From contig QYAI01000116.1 in the NCBI GenBank assembly GCA_003988855.1, positions 1-64,000 of the forward strand: 64,000 bases of DNA, given 5' to 3'. Numbering within the stretch: the first letter of the stretch is position 1; each line of letters begins with the position of its first letter. The position numbers and the translations under genes were made by a program. The notes beneath the pieces were generated by a model that was given only the letters and a program-made list of their open reading frames with translations, was not told where the DNA came from and made no database searches. The stretch is from Arachnopeziza araneosa. Lineage: Eukaryota > Ascomycota > Leotiomycetes > Helotiales > Arachnopezizaceae. Of the stretch, positions 43,129 to 54,763 are shown piece by piece.

Positions 43129-44890
43129 ATGGAAAAGCCACCCATCCTCCAACGTCTGCCCTTGGAGCTGATTTCTATATTTCTACACCTTCTTCGGCAG
43201 GCCGATCTTCTGTCTCTCCGCCTCGTCTCACAGTCATTCCTGCATCTAGCGTCACCTCTCGCATTCTCAGAAATCACTATTCGGATAAATGCGTCAGACG
43301 ATGGGCAACTCGAGAGGAATCTCTCTTTTATCAAACGGCTTGCCACAGCCTCTTCACTGATTAGTCCTTCGGTTCGAACACTTCACCTGGATTCTTTATA
43401 TACTCCCCGCTACCAGCAAATTACCCACAGTGACGGGAGCTGTAGCCGGGTGCTTCATGAAAATAAGCCAGGCCCTGACGAGAATACTGCCCAAACTATT
43501 CTTTTGGAATACCTAGCTCCATTCCTGTCCAAATTACAAAATTTAGAAACCTTGATGTATGATACCCTCTCGCCTTTTGGGGACATATCAATTGACTGCT
43601 TCATAGCTGGGCGCACGACCCTTTCCGGGATCCTTCTGCCTACCTTTCTCTCGTCGCCGAGAGCATATCATCGCTTCCAAAGCTTCATGACCTAAGGGTC
43701 GAGATCAGACCTTCCTACGGAGATCACACCGAACATCACCTACCACCACTCCGCAGCTTTAAAAATCTATTCGCGCTTTCAATCGTCAGCGTTAACCTAA
43801 CGGCTGCCTATTGTGAAGACGATATACGTCCAGCTCTTGAAGCTTCGCCAAAACTAGCTAGATTCAGTCTTCACCTTAAAGAATACTCCTCGCACCCTCC
43901 AGTGCAGACTATTCTAGGCAATGAACCGAGACCACACCTGACGAGTCTAGAACTCAAAAATGTGCGACTTCCCTCCGAAAGCCTACGGCTTCTTTACAGT
44001 ACAAAACTACGGCATCTTAGTCTATCGACAGGACCTCGTTCTCAGATGACTGATATAGCCTGGTCTTCTCTATGGGCCGGCTTGCGGGATGCAAAAGTAC
44101 AACTTTTGTCCCTTTCGGTCGCTGGCTTCGAACGATCAATAGACGATATGTTTAGCTACCTGCTATCATACTCCACACTGGAGAGGTTGAGCATAGATCG
44201 GGTCCAGATGACTCAAGGAGCGGCCGAGGATGTCGCTGGTGAAACCTTCTGGCGCAAGGTTGTACCGCACCATAAGGATCACCTGATCGAGCTCAAGGTG
44301 CGTCCAATTTACCAAGGTTCATGGTGCTATGGCCCTACGCCATCAATGATAATCCAGCAGTGTTCATCACTGCAGAAACTTAGTTTAAGCATGCGCCAGG
44401 TCGATTCGGCCTGGTTCACTACTAAGATCACTCAGTTGAGGGAGGAGGTTCAAGTGCCTGAGTTACAAGGCATATGGGGGCTTCCAGAGCACTGCCCTGT
44501 AAGTGGCAACCCGTTGCTTTGAACTCTCTTCTACCTGGCTAATAGTTAACTACGTGACAGTTATTAGTAATTTCTGATCTTGCAAGCCCCCTCATGAAGC
44601 TTGAGCTGTATCCAGCCTTCGAGGGTAAAGAGCGAGAGACCGATATCGAGCACATCAACAATGGGACCAGACGTAAAGGAAGCCCACATGCATATCAAAT
44701 GTACATGCAAGCCCAAAAGACGATGAAACAAATGGGAATAATTTTGCTTAACATAAGTTTTTCGTGCGCTGGTGTAAGGAATTGGCCTGCGATGATAATT
44801 GCCGATAGTAATCTGTTTTTCATGCGGAAGCAAAATGCGGAAACTGGGTTGGACACATGGATGTATCGGCCACGACATAAAAGATATTAG
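43129..44890 (+). CDS. F-box and leucine-rich-repeat protein
   Basis: Three exons: 43129-43556, 43607-44498 and 44561-44890, giving 549 aa. Intron 1 (50 bp, gtatga...catag) joins ETL-I-WAHDPFRD and rescues what would otherwise look like a frameshift. Intron 2 is 62 bp (gtaagt...gacag). The N-terminal F-box is clear: ILQRLPLELISIFLHLLRQA then LLSLRLVSQSFLHLA. The rest has leucine-rich-repeat-like rhythm (SISSLPKLHDLRVEI, HLTSLELKNVRLPSESLRLL, TKLRHLSLS, LERLSIDRVQMT, SLQKLSLSMRQVD). F-box proteins link substrates to the SCF (Skp1-cullin) ubiquitin ligase; the leucine-rich part would choose the substrate, which is unknown. The exon-3 tail is basic. It is transcribed divergently from the TauD gene with about 620 bp between starts. 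Confidence 0.85.
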
Positions 44891-46067
44891 GTTGGGCTGA
44901 AGCTGAGAGCTTTCTATATTAACCTTTTTCTTATATAATCCCGATCAATATTTCAATCGTTATTGTATTGTTGTGAGACACAGCGCCTCAAGTTCTGCGC
45001 CTGATCGTCGGAAGAAAGAAACGCAACATGAATCGCAGACTCCAGGATCTATTCGGGACCGAGAGACAAATTACTAGCAACTCGGCTATCATGAATTGAT
45101 CCAAACCTCAATACTGCGACGGTTTGGCTTAATTTTACTTGACCTATCGTCGCCCTCAGGAAGAAATATCCGCATCGGTAACAACGCTAGGACGAGCTAT
45201 TTACAAACCATAAAGTAAAGAGCGGATATTTGATATGCTAAGATTTGCGAAAGATTTGGGAAACAAAAGTACAAAAAAACAGCCCAAGTTTATTAGCTAA
45301 TACAATCGTGGCCATATATCTCGCTGACTTATATTCTGCTCCGTTTGCTGAACATGGTTTGTGAAGAACTCGTTTGAAGATGCTCTCTGCTCAAGGTTTT
45401 TTATGTAGAACGTGAGGGTAATTGTGATCAACTTCAAGCTAAGGTTCAAGAAAAAACTCAGTTCTAATGGCAGCAAACCCAGCTGTGCCCTTTGCAGGTT
45501 TCACTCGCTACCTGCTCGAGTTCCTGTTTACCAGAATACGATATTGGTCCTCGCTCAATGTCTTCTACTGTATGGAACTCCATCTTTGGCATACCGAGCT
45601 CGACATTTCGCCTTAAGTGGTATTTTTATTCGTATAATTGACCTTATTCTCAAGCTCAGTCCAGAAGTACTAGCATATTCGTTTCCTGGGAGCTGAGAGC
45701 CGGTACTTTGAGATGAGGCAATTGGTTGATCCTTGAGTGAGGCTGTGGTGACCCCACCCCACCTCACCGCCTCAGCTGCGCACCATCCGATAACTTGCGC
45801 CTCCGTCATTTTTTCCTCTCTTATCTATTGTATGTACTCCAACGACAGTGAAAACGTTTAATACTAGTCAAGATCGATTTCTTATCCCTCGAGGCGTGAG
45901 AGGCGTCAAATCGAGTTTTGAGCGAAGGGGTTACAAAGCGACCGAGTAGTCTTGGAAAGAGGCTAGAGACGGTGATTCCGCCTACAATCTTGGCATGTAG
46001 AATGAACCACTAAGCCATACCAGCTAATCGACATAATTCTTGGAACTTTGAGAAGAATTGTAACACA
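44891..46067. other. Intergenic region
   Basis: About 1.2 kb without a supported gene. The 94-codon plus-strand frame at 45412-45696 shows no family features. Confidence 0.4.
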
Positions 46068-47137
46068 ATGGATCCTCTCTCTATCACTGCGAGTGCTATA
46101 GCCGTAGGAACCCTAGTTCAGTCCACGCTGGTCACCCTAAATTCTCTTGTCAAGGACTACAAAACTTTCCCCAAGGAGTTAGCGACGCTTGGAACGGAAC
46201 TTCAATCACTGAGTCTAGTGATCAACACTATCGAGAAATCTATCAAAGGGAATTCGCTCCTGCTATGGCCACTGGACAATAACCATTTGATAAACGCCTT
46301 AAACGCCTGTAGCCCGACGCTAAAAGTGATTAAAGCAAAATGTAAAGAAATAAAACGGTCAGCATCACAAGGGTCGCTGAACAAGTTGATGGTGGGGGTG
46401 TTTTGGTCATCAACTCGGAAAGAACTCCAGGAAATGCGCTCCAATCTAGAGTCCAACAAAACGACCCTGTTGTTGTCTCTTCAACTAAAGAACTTGTAAG
46501 TATGAAGCGATCAAGCGAGGAATAAACTGATTCATATAATAGGGAACTTCACATGTCGTCAATAAACCAGAAAACTAAAGAAGAACAGGCAAAAATCGTG
46601 TGGAGTAATCTTGCAGCCGGAGTAGCACACGAGCCACAATTCAATGCTTCTGCTTCTGCAGGAAAGGAAGATTTTGATTTCTCACGAGGATATCAGAGTC
46701 AAGACGATAGATGGAGAGACTGGGAAGACAACTCATCAAAGGGCCAAGAAAACGACGAGAAATGGAACAACCATGGTAAATGGAAACAGGACGAGAAGTG
46801 GAATGAAGAAGAGAAACGTACCGATGTGGGCTGGACTTGGGAGGATGCGAAATGTACCGATCAGGGCTGGAATTGGGACGAGAATGAAAACGGGGCAGAA
46901 AACAAAGACTGGGAGAAGAATACGAATACGAAATTGAAACAAGCTGAGCCTTGGAAGAGCGGAGAGAGTTGGGAGAGATTTGAAGACCAATCTACTTCCT
47001 CCCATGACCAGTCATGGCCGGATAACGATACTAGCCACTCAAATTCGAACCAACACGCGCAAGGAAAAGAGGATTCCGGATTTGAGATTCAGACGCATCA
47101 GAGTTTTGGGGAATGGCGATCGACGTTTGGCTCGTGA
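46068..47137 (+). CDS. STAND-type fungal N-terminal domain protein with Trp-rich tail
   Basis: Two exons, 46068-46495 and 46543-47137, with a 47-bp intron (gtaagt...aatag), giving 340 aa. The first 140 residues match the helical N-terminal domain seen at the start of many fungal STAND (NACHT/NB-ARC-type) receptors and related proteins: MDPLSITASAIAVGTLVQST, LVKDYKTFPKELATLGTELQ, LVINTIEKSIKG, SSTRKELQEMRSNLESNKTT. Instead of an NTPase domain it continues into a low-complexity tail (about residues 190-310). The tail is rich in Trp, Asp, Glu, Lys and Asn, with a Trp every 7-10 residues (KWNNHGKWKQDEKWNEEE, GWTWEDAKCTDQGWNWDENE). No signal peptide is seen. In receptors this N-domain acts in signalling, so a short stand-alone form could be a partner or decoy. 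That is inference. Confidence 0.8.
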
Positions 47138-47660
47138 TATGAGAGCAGTCACGCGAGTGCAGACAGAAAAAGTATTGTGCATCAAATAGGTGAGAATGGT
47201 GATTGAATACCATTGATATTGGTTCTTTTACGAGTATGACAAGTCCTCTGACTTGGACGCACAAAGTAGCTGAGGAACCTTCTGAGTTTCATGTCAGGGA
47301 CGAAAAGAGTCTGAAATGAGATTTTGTACTTGAATCACGCTGCATTACTCCTCTCTAGGATGTTAGAGCTCGGTCTCTTGTACCACTAACACGTTGAGCG
47401 TTTATTTGAGTGGTTACTTTCTCCGATCTGTAATACTTGACATTCGCTAGTGCTGAGGATTGGTGCAGTAGGTGCTACGTCGCTCAACCTACAATCGATA
47501 CATGTCGGACAAATTTGCACTACTTCTGATGATTATCTTTCTCGAGTCTTCTTGCTCATCCCGAACAGCTTTCCAGTGGTTTCCAGCCGGGTTTTAACAC
47601 TGACCGTCGAATCCGCGTGACGACAGTTTTTTTAGAACTTGAGTATTCTCTGAATTTACG

Positions 47661-48330
47661 ATGAAGTTCTACAATATCTTGAACCTTGCGCTTTTCAGCA
47701 GTATACCTTTGGTTCACGCCAAAGATACTTGCAAACCAGCACCGAAACCCACACCTAAACTGGAGTTTGATTTCAGTATCAACCTCGTCTTGAGTCCTAG
47801 CATCAACATTGGTACCGACATCTTCAATGCGCAACAGACATACCTCAGTACGACAGGAGGAACATTTTGCGCGAAATGGAACAATGGCACAAGCGGGACT
47901 ATTATTGTATTTTCCTTTCTCCAACGTCCTCATGCTATCGTGAACTAATAACAGATAGCCCGGAGGCACAGTGCTGTACTACCAAGTAGCCAACGGCACC
48001 GGTCCATATCGATTGGAACTCGAATACTTGCTGAAAACAACGGATGATCCCCCAGCTTATATTTTGGTGAAGCAGAAAGGATGGGAGGTGGATTTCGTGG
48101 GAAGAACACAATATGCGCTTGAGACGGGAGATGCTAGGTATAGGAGTTTGAATACGGGAGTTTGGACGGGTGTAGAGAGAGGGTATACACAGAATGATAC
48201 GGGAACATATTGTGAGTTTGACTTGCTAATTTGGAGATCCATAGCTGATCCTGAGAAGCATCTGCCGACGCTTATCTGGTTGTCTGAGTCTTTTGTTGGA
48301 AATGGCCAGAGGAAGTTGAAGATGAAGTAG
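47661..48330 (+). CDS. Secreted DUF3237-family protein
   Basis: Two exons, 47661-47906 and 47959-48330, with a 52-bp intron (gtattt...gatag), giving 205 aa. The signal peptide is MKFYNILNLALFSSIPLVHA, cut before KDTC. The mature part contains the DUF3237 pattern: a strand block LEFDFSINLVLSPSINIG, then TYLSTTGGTFCAKWNNGTSG, PGGTVLYYQVANGTGPYRLE, ARYRSLNTGVWTGVERGY. DUF3237 forms a small beta barrel of unknown function and many fungal members are secreted. Several N-glycosylation sites (NGT) are present. The last 35 residues after FDLLIW run beyond the usual end of the domain and could be partly out of the true model if another intron exists. No catalytic residues can be assigned. Confidence 0.75.
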
Positions 48331-49216
48331 ATGGACGGAGAGATAGCAATGGGCAAATAGAATGGAATATTGTGCTCGGTTCTTTTTTTGTGTCACTGGA
48401 TGAAGTTAGAGGGACGTTGTTATTTTAAATAGAAAGAAAAAACAGAATCAAAATGCTAGGCGCTCATTGCGAATATGGATATTCGTGAAAGTCAGTGACT
48501 TGTTAAGAATAGCACGCGCATTGATATGGCACCCTCGGCGGCGTGCTTTGAGAACCCAAGTTGGAAGAGAGGGATAAGAATACGAGGAAAGGAGGGTAGG
48601 TAAATGGTGCAGAGAAGTGGCCTAGCGAAAGCCTCGGGCGATGGCAGAGTTTTGCCTTTAGGCATCGCAATTGCGTCAGAATATTTTGTCAACACCGGAT
48701 TATTCTTTTAAAAATTGTGAAAAATACCCAAAGAGGAGCATGGAAAAAGGGAGGGGAAGGTCGATCCGGATCGGAGAAACGTTTCTCCAGCCACAACAAT
48801 CAGATTGGGAAGGTCCTGAAAAAGCGGGATGGCGACATGGGCTGATTACACTGCAATCGCTGCATAATAAGCTCAGTAATAAGCTTGAAGGTGCGCTGAT
48901 CCTTGTTATCAGCAGGCAAATCTCAGGAACAGCGAATCAGTCCGGCCGACCAGGCGTGTCCCAGTTCATAGCGTCACCGACACGCTCGGTGATCCGCAAA
49001 TGAAGAAAGTGATCAACATGGATAGCCTCAAGGGCAGCTCGTGTCGACCGTTGAGCTTGCACCTGCAAGGAAGCTGGGAAGCTGGGAAGCTGGGAACCAT
49101 AGTGGCGGATTACAGCTACCCTGGAGCTTCCTACAAAAGAATGCTCTCCCCTCACCGGAAAAACAGACTGCTCGACCATCTGCTGCGCGAGAGTGTTCAA
49201 GCTCCATATCGACATC
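48331..49216. other. Intergenic region, promoter of the sedolisin gene
   Basis: About 0.9 kb without a supported gene. A small tandem repeat, three copies of GCTGGGAA, lies at 49073-49096. Confidence 0.4.
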
Positions 49217-51449
49217 ATGTTGGCCACTGCACTCCTCCTCACGATAGCGGCGGCTGCTCAGACAGTCCTTGGCAAGCCAATTCAATCGCGGACTTCGTAC
49301 GCTGTCAAGGGAACTCACCCGGTGCCTCGTCAATGGACACAGCGCGAGCGAGCTCCAAGGGAACAGATGCTCCAACTGCAGATCGGTGTGAAGCAGAGTC
49401 AGTTCGGAGAGTTGGAGCGTCACTTGTACGAAGGTATGAAATTGCTCGTGAATTCTCTGAATTTACCACATTGGGATCCTTTCAACTTGGTTGGGTTGGA
49501 CAATTAAGGCTGACTTTTTTTCTCGTAGTCTCTGATCCAGAGCATCCTCGATATGGAAATGTAAGTGGAGAGATCTATTAGAGTGAATGACATTGACATA
49601 ACATAGCACCTTACTGCCGAGGAGGTCAACGACCTCATCAAACCCACAGCTGAAGCGCTGGATCTAGTCCACGAATGGTTAGTTGCCAACGGCATTGAAG
49701 ACTTCAATTACAGCCCCGCCAAAGACTGGGTCAATATATACATTGACATTGAGTCTGCCGAGCAACTCCTTGACACGGAATACTACGTCTTTGAGCATGA
49801 AGATGGTAGCTCAATTTCTCGTGCCCCAAAATGGTCGCTTCCCAAACATCTCCATGAGCACATTGATACCGTCCAACCTACCACGGCTTTCATGCGTCCA
49901 AGGGCTTTGGCGAATCTTTACAAAGAATTTGAGGATATCAAAATTCCTTCAGATTTCCAGACCCCCACGGATCCAGCCATTGCGAGCGCTTGCTCCATCA
50001 ACGGGACAACGCCCGATTGCTTTGCAACTCTGTATCAGACGAAAGGCTACGTCCAGCAAGTTCCAGGAATCAACTCCATTGGCTTCAACAATTTCCTTGG
50101 CGAAATCCCCATTCAATCTGATGCCGTGCAGTTCTTGAAGCAGTATGCTCCTAAGGCTGTCCCAGGTGCCTATTCCGTGAAGCGCATTGATATTGCTGGC
50201 GGTCCAGATCAAACAACTCCCCTGAATGCAACGGAAGCTGCTTCTGGAATCAGCAAGGAAGCCAATCTAGACTTCCAGACTATCCTAGGAATGACATACC
50301 CCATGCCAATAACCTCATATTCGACAGGTGGTGCCCCGCCAGAGATTGGTGACGCTGCTGCTGGTGACCCACCTGGAAACGAGCCATATCTGACATGGGT
50401 CAACTACGTCTTGAGCCAGCCTTCCCTCCCTCAAGTCATCAGCACATCATATGCAGATGATGAACAAACCGTTCCCCTAGACTACGCTTATCGCGTATGC
50501 CAGTCATTCGCACAGCTCGGTGCCCGTGGCCACACCCTACTCTTCGGCTCCGGAGATGGCGGTGCTGGTGCCATTGCCGGAAATGATGCTGCCGAATGTA
50601 TCTCCAACGATGGAAAGAATACGACCATGTTCCTACCAGAGTTCCCATCTTCTTGTCCATACATTACAACCGTTGGAGCCACCCAAGGCTTCCAACCTGA
50701 AGTCGCGGCCTACCGACCAGCTGACAGTCTGGGTCCTGATGGAAAACTACATGCTTATTATGCATCGGGGAGTGGATTTAGCAAGTACGGCGTCACTTAT
50801 CATTGTTAATAAACATTGCTAACTTGGGCAACAGCTACTTCAAGCGTCCGTGGTATCAGGATAGGGTGGTTCCTTCTTACATCAAATCACTGAATGGCTT
50901 ACATGCCGGTCTTTTCAATACCAGTACGTATTTCAATGTCCCATTTTCAAGTTCAAATCTTCATTTACTTGACCATCATGATGGTTTCAAAGTTCGCTGT
51001 TTCATCACATCCTCACAAGCCAGGGTTGGATTTCCTATCTAAGGCACCGAAAAATGAGAAAATCTGAGGGTTTACTTATATTACGAACAATGCTGACCTC
51101 TTTCTCAGGCGGACGTGGTTACCCCGACATATCTGCTCAAGGTCTCTACTTCGAGTACGTCTGGAACGGTACCAACGGTGTCATCAGTGGAACCTCAGCC
51201 GCCACACCACTCATGTCATCCGTCCTAGCTCTCGTCAACGACGCTCTGATCTCAGCTGGGAACCCTCCATTGGGCTTCCTCAATCCCTGGCTATACAGGA
51301 AGGGACATAAAGGCTTCACGGACATTTTGAGTGGGGGTAACGGAGGTTGTAATACTACCGGATTTCCGGTTACCAAGGGCTGGGATGCTGTGACAGGCTT
51401 TGGAACGCCAGTCTTCCCGAAGATTGTAGAACTGGCTCAGCTCTGGTAG
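49217..51449 (+). CDS. Sedolisin (S53) tripeptidyl-peptidase, secreted
   Basis: Five exons: 49217-49433, 49529-49560, 49607-50784, 50835-50923 and 51109-51449, giving 618 aa. Introns are 95, 46, 50 and 185 bp; exon 2 is only 32 bp and encodes SDPEHPRYGN. A signal peptide (LATALLLTIAAAAQTVLG) is followed by the pro-domain (SDPEHPRYGN-HLTAEEVNDL). The catalytic domain carries the Ser-Glu-Asp features of the family: Glu and Asp in SKEANLDFQTILGM, the oxyanion-loop Asp near VISTSYADDE, GSGDGGAGAIAG, and the nucleophile Ser in SGTSAATPLMSSVLALVN. FSNYFKRPWYQ and GRGYPDISAQG are also standard blocks. These acid proteases release tripeptides from protein N-termini outside the cell, usually at low pH and for nutrition. 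Everything needed for activity appears present. The start is the in-frame ATG at 49217. Confidence 0.93.
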
Positions 51450-51584
51450 GTGGAAAAGCGGTTGTAAGATATCACCCGACAATTTAATCATTGAATAGAA
51501 CTATCTAAACTTCTCAAACTAATTCACAGATCACGTTTCTCTCCTCAAGCAACTACCTCTTCCCCAGCCACGATGCTTTCTCCT

Positions 51585-52064
51585 CTAAGCAGCTGCCTCT
51601 TCCCCAGTCATGATGCTTCGATCACCCTCAAACCAGATCATATCGGCCTTCCACACATTAATCTTCCACAGCTCCCCCACCTTGACCATATCAACAGTAT
51701 ACATGACACCAGTCATGAACTTGGGGCCAGGCGCAAAGCCCTTCCCAGCCGGGACGTGCTGGGCCAGCGCCGTGCACGTGGCCTTGGCCGTCGTTGCGCT
51801 CTCGATGCTGACGCGGATGTTGGACAGCATGTGGGTGGTGCTCAGCTTGGCCACGCGGTCAAAGACAACGGCCTTGAACCCGGGGATCCCGACAGCCGTG
51901 TGTCCCGCAATCGAGGCCGTCACATCGGGCGTAATGGCGCTGAGGAGCAACTCCTCGTCGCCGTGGTCGAAGGCCAGCGCCGCCCGGTACAGCGTGTCGG
52001 CGACGGCTTCGCGGTCGGTCAGGCCTGGGAGCAGGGCAGGGAGGGGTGGGTTCTGGAGGGGCAT
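51585..52064 (-). CDS. SnoaL/NTF2-like fold protein, 159 aa
   Basis: Single-exon minus-strand gene with strong codon bias. The pattern fits a SnoaL-like/NTF2-like alpha+beta barrel: an N-terminal helix with DREAVADTLYRAALAFDHGD, LLSAITPDVTASIAG, then strands THMLSNIRVSIES, ATCTALAQHVPAGKG, FMTGVMYTVDMVKVGELWKI and NVWKADMIWFEGD. Members are ketosteroid-isomerase-like enzymes or binding proteins; in fungi many are bile-acid or aromatic 'ring-hydroxylation-like' unknowns. No signal peptide is seen and no substrate can be assigned. It ends about 135 bp from the convergent sedolisin gene. Its start is about 760 bp from the divergent PAF-acetylhydrolase-like gene, so the two may share a promoter region. 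Confidence 0.82.
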   Translation of the reverse strand: MPLQNPPLPALLPGLTDREAVADTLYRAALAFDHGDEELLLSAITPDVTASIAGHTAVGIPGFKAVVFDRVAKLSTTHMLSNIRVSIESATTAKATCTALAQHVPAGKGFAPGPKFMTGVMYTVDMVKVGELWKINVWKADMIWFEGDRSIMTGEEAAA

Positions 52065-52825
52065 GGTGAGGAGTGTTTAGTTTGATACCGAGTAGTGAAG
52101 AAGTTGTGATTTTGTTGTATTGCGTATTGGATAGTGTGATTGTGCTTCTATTTGCCTTGAACTCTGAATGATCTCTTGCAAAAAGTGGCCAGCACCCTCA
52201 TTTATACCTCTCCAGCAACCCATCTCCGCCTCGACGACCAGACGCGAGCGTCCGAAGCAGCTCGGCATCCGCGACCCAGATCTCCGCTCCTGATCTCCCC
52301 TGACGCTTGCGAGCCATCGCGATGCGTGGGTTAAGTCCAATATGTCCGTGGAGATAGCGGGATTAGGCTGTGGCACGTGATGTTGCGCAACACTACATGG
52401 CATTCTCCGCTGGGGGGTGCGGAGCCGGAAGCGACTTTTTTCGTTGCTGTGCGGAGGATGGTGGGGAGAACTCCTTGGTGTCTTGAAAGAGAGGGTGTCA
52501 CCTGACTTCTAGATCGAATCATCTTGAAGTCGATATTGAGAACCTGGACTAGATAGAGTACTTAGGCAAATCTCAATTCTGGCGAAGAATTCTCTCTGTC
52601 CCTCCAGCGGTCTTGAGCATAAGGGGTATCACGTGCAGCAGCCGCTTGTGGCGTCGCTTGGATTCAATATTCTGACTTCCCTTTTCGCTTTTTCTGCATC
52701 TCCTTCGGGCGGTGCGGTGGGGGCTTGGCAGGGGTAACCACACATGTTCGTATTTCTTTCAGCCTCCTTACACCTACGATTTACCTGTCCTGAAAACACG
52801 GTGATTTCTTCTCAATTGTGCCATC
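52065..52825. other. Bidirectional intergenic region
   Basis: Separates the divergent SnoaL-like and PAF-acetylhydrolase-like genes. It carries two CACGTGA sites (around 52373 and 52630), E-box-like elements that are also common in the LTRs here. No gene is seen. Confidence 0.4.
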
Positions 52826-54043
52826 ATGGCTTCTCTTTATCTCCTTTCTCTGCTTCTCGCCATCACGCTCGTGGATGCTCTTCAATTGCCCAAGCTGCTC
52901 GGCCCTCATGCGGTGGGCACCAAACGCCTGTCGATGAGCGATCCTCACCGCCAGGATCCCTTTGCGTCGACACCGCAGGACCGCGCCATCTATCTCCAAC
53001 TCTTCTACCCCATCGGCAGCCATGAGGCTCTGGATCCGGCACCGTGGCTTCCCCCCAGAGCAGCCGCTCTCGTAGAGGAAGAGTGGGAGCTCCCCGCCAA
53101 CACCCTGGAGATGGTAGAGACGAACCTGTTCTTGGATGGGCCGGCCATCTTCCCTCTTGAGACATCCGAGGGAGAGATCCCCATCCTCGTCTTCTCCCCG
53201 CCCTCGGGGAGTCTCGTCGCCTTCCATACCTCGCTCCTCTCGTCCCTCGCGTCCAATGGCTACTTCATCATCGGCATCGATCATCCCTTTGACTCCTCTC
53301 CCCTGGAGACCCTCGACGGAGAATCCGTCATGATGCAAGCTCCCAACACAACCACGGATCTCCCGCACGCCGCCCGCGTGCGTCGAGATGACGCCTTCTC
53401 TCTCGCGAGCAGCATCGATGCAAGCGTGATCTGTGGGTGGCTGGACTTGTCTTCGGCCTGTCAACCGAACGACCCGCGCCAGCTCCGTCTGGGTATTTTC
53501 GGCACGGGGATTGGTGCTGATGTGGCGCGACTGGTTGCGCAGAACGAGATGAGCCCGTATTCAGCGGCGGCGTCCCTCGATGGATTGCTGGTCATTCTGC
53601 AGGAGGAGACGGGTGTCAAAGGCCCGATCTTGTATGTGGCCGCCGACCCGGGACAGTTCAACCCCAAGATGGTGGTGTCCAAGTGGGATATCATCGAGGG
53701 GTGGAAACTAGCGATTGGTATCGAGGGAGTGAGCAAGGGTGGTATGGTGGAGACGGGGAGGGTGCCGGTCATGGAAAATGCCCCTGGCGGGGAGAGATTG
53801 GTCGAGATCTTGGTCGAGTATCTGGGTGCGTATTGGGCGTGGGTATTCTTTGGCGAGAAGAGTGCCCTGTTAGAAGGAGAGAGTCAAGAATTCAAGGAGG
53901 TCAAGTGGCTGAATCTGCAAGGCAATGGAGAGAGAGTCAAGAGCGAGAGAGAGTTGAAGGAAGAGAAGATCTTGGAAGAATTGCTGCAGAAGAAACTGAA
54001 AAAAATGAAAGAGGCCAAGGCAGGGAAGAAGGATGAGTTGTGA
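52826..54043 (+). CDS. PAF-acetylhydrolase-like alpha/beta-hydrolase, apparently lacking the nucleophile, with KDEL end
   Basis: Intron-free frame of 405 aa. The signal peptide is LYLLSLLLAITLVDA. The family pattern of fungal platelet-activating-factor acetylhydrolase-like proteins is present: LLGPHAVGTKRLSMSDPHRQ, DPFASTPQDRAIYLQLFYPI, IPILVFSPPSGSL, LASNGYFIIGIDHPFD, and the region CQPNDPRQLRLGIFGTGIGA. In active members the last block carries G-H-S-x-G with the catalytic Ser; here it reads G-T-G-I-G, so the nucleophile is missing. The C-terminus is a charged helix (SERELKEEKILEELLQKKLKK) ending KKDEL, an ER-retrieval signal. I infer an ER-resident protein that has probably lost esterase activity. 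Strong codon bias and an intact frame say it is still under selection rather than dead. Confidence 0.8.
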   Translation: MASLYLLSLLLAITLVDALQLPKLLGPHAVGTKRLSMSDPHRQDPFASTPQDRAIYLQLFYPIGSHEALDPAPWLPPRAAALVEEEWELPANTLEMVETNLFLDGPAIFPLETSEGEIPILVFSPPSGSLVAFHTSLLSSLASNGYFIIGIDHPFDSSPLETLDGESVMMQAPNTTTDLPHAARVRRDDAFSLASSIDASVICGWLDLSSACQPNDPRQLRLGIFGTGIGADVARLVAQNEMSPYSAAASLDGLLVILQEETGVKGPILYVAADPGQFNPKMVVSKWDIIEGWKLAIGIEGVSKGGMVETGRVPVMENAPGGERLVEILVEYLGAYWAWVFFGEKSALLEGESQEFKEVKWLNLQGNGERVKSERELKEEKILEELLQKKLKKMKEAKAGKKDEL

Positions 54044-54664
54044 TGTCACGATTGAGGAGAAGAGAGAGATATCATGGTAGGATGACGGCTGGCTGGATCT
54101 AGGGTACGCATATGAAACACGGAAAAATCAAGAAGTACATGGCTTTTTCTCGTCCCAGATCAGCAAAATCGGGAGGAGTAATGAGCAAAGCAAATGTCAT
54201 TCTTTTCTTTGCCTGCAACAGTTAGATTTTGTAATAGGCCGTATGAGCGCTGACATGTACTTGTTCTCTTGGGGAAAGGTTTGCGACCAAGTCCTCGCGA
54301 GGCATCTCCCAGCCATGGCCACGTGAGTGCTAGCGTACCACGCTGTTTCCCACGCTGCCATCCAGAGTCGGATTAAAGCCGTCGATCATACAGGGCATAA
54401 AAGCGCGCCAGTCGCACGCCCCGGCCAGATTAAAGTTGCACTCTGGGGCCGGTGCAAGTGGGACGCTACCGACAGATCGGACCAGGGGTCACCTCTCCAC
54501 ACGCGAGGCACTCTATGTTGTTTTAATATGTTGTTTTAACCTGGGTCTTGTCACTCGTGGAATATCTCGAGCCAGAGAGACATTCAGACTGGATGAAGGG
54601 CGGGGTTCGTAAGGGAGAGACACTTGTTTGTTCATCGTGCAATCTTAGACGGCCAGGCTGGAGA
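54044..54664. other. Intergenic region, promoter of the GH62 gene
   Basis: No gene is supported. The frame upstream of the GH62 ATG is open but lacks protein character and lies mostly upstream of the TATA box. Confidence 0.4.
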
Positions 54665-54672
54665 TATATAAA
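54665..54672 (+). promoter_or_regulatory. TATA box of the GH62 gene
   Basis: TATATAAA lies 92 bp before the ATG at 54764, followed by a pyrimidine-rich stretch. It supports the downstream start over the upstream extension of the frame. Confidence 0.6.
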
Positions 54673-54763
54673 TCCTGTAGCCGCCTTCACTAAGCTCCAG
54701 CATCCTCTACACACCCTGACATCTCCCCTTTCATCTATCTTGCTGGGAGACAGACCTCTGATC

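Noticed and set aside
43557..43720. Apparent frameshift splitting the F-box/LRR gene
   Set aside because: A 50-bp intron (43557-43606) with good GT...AG ends and correct phase joins the two frames, so the gene is intact.
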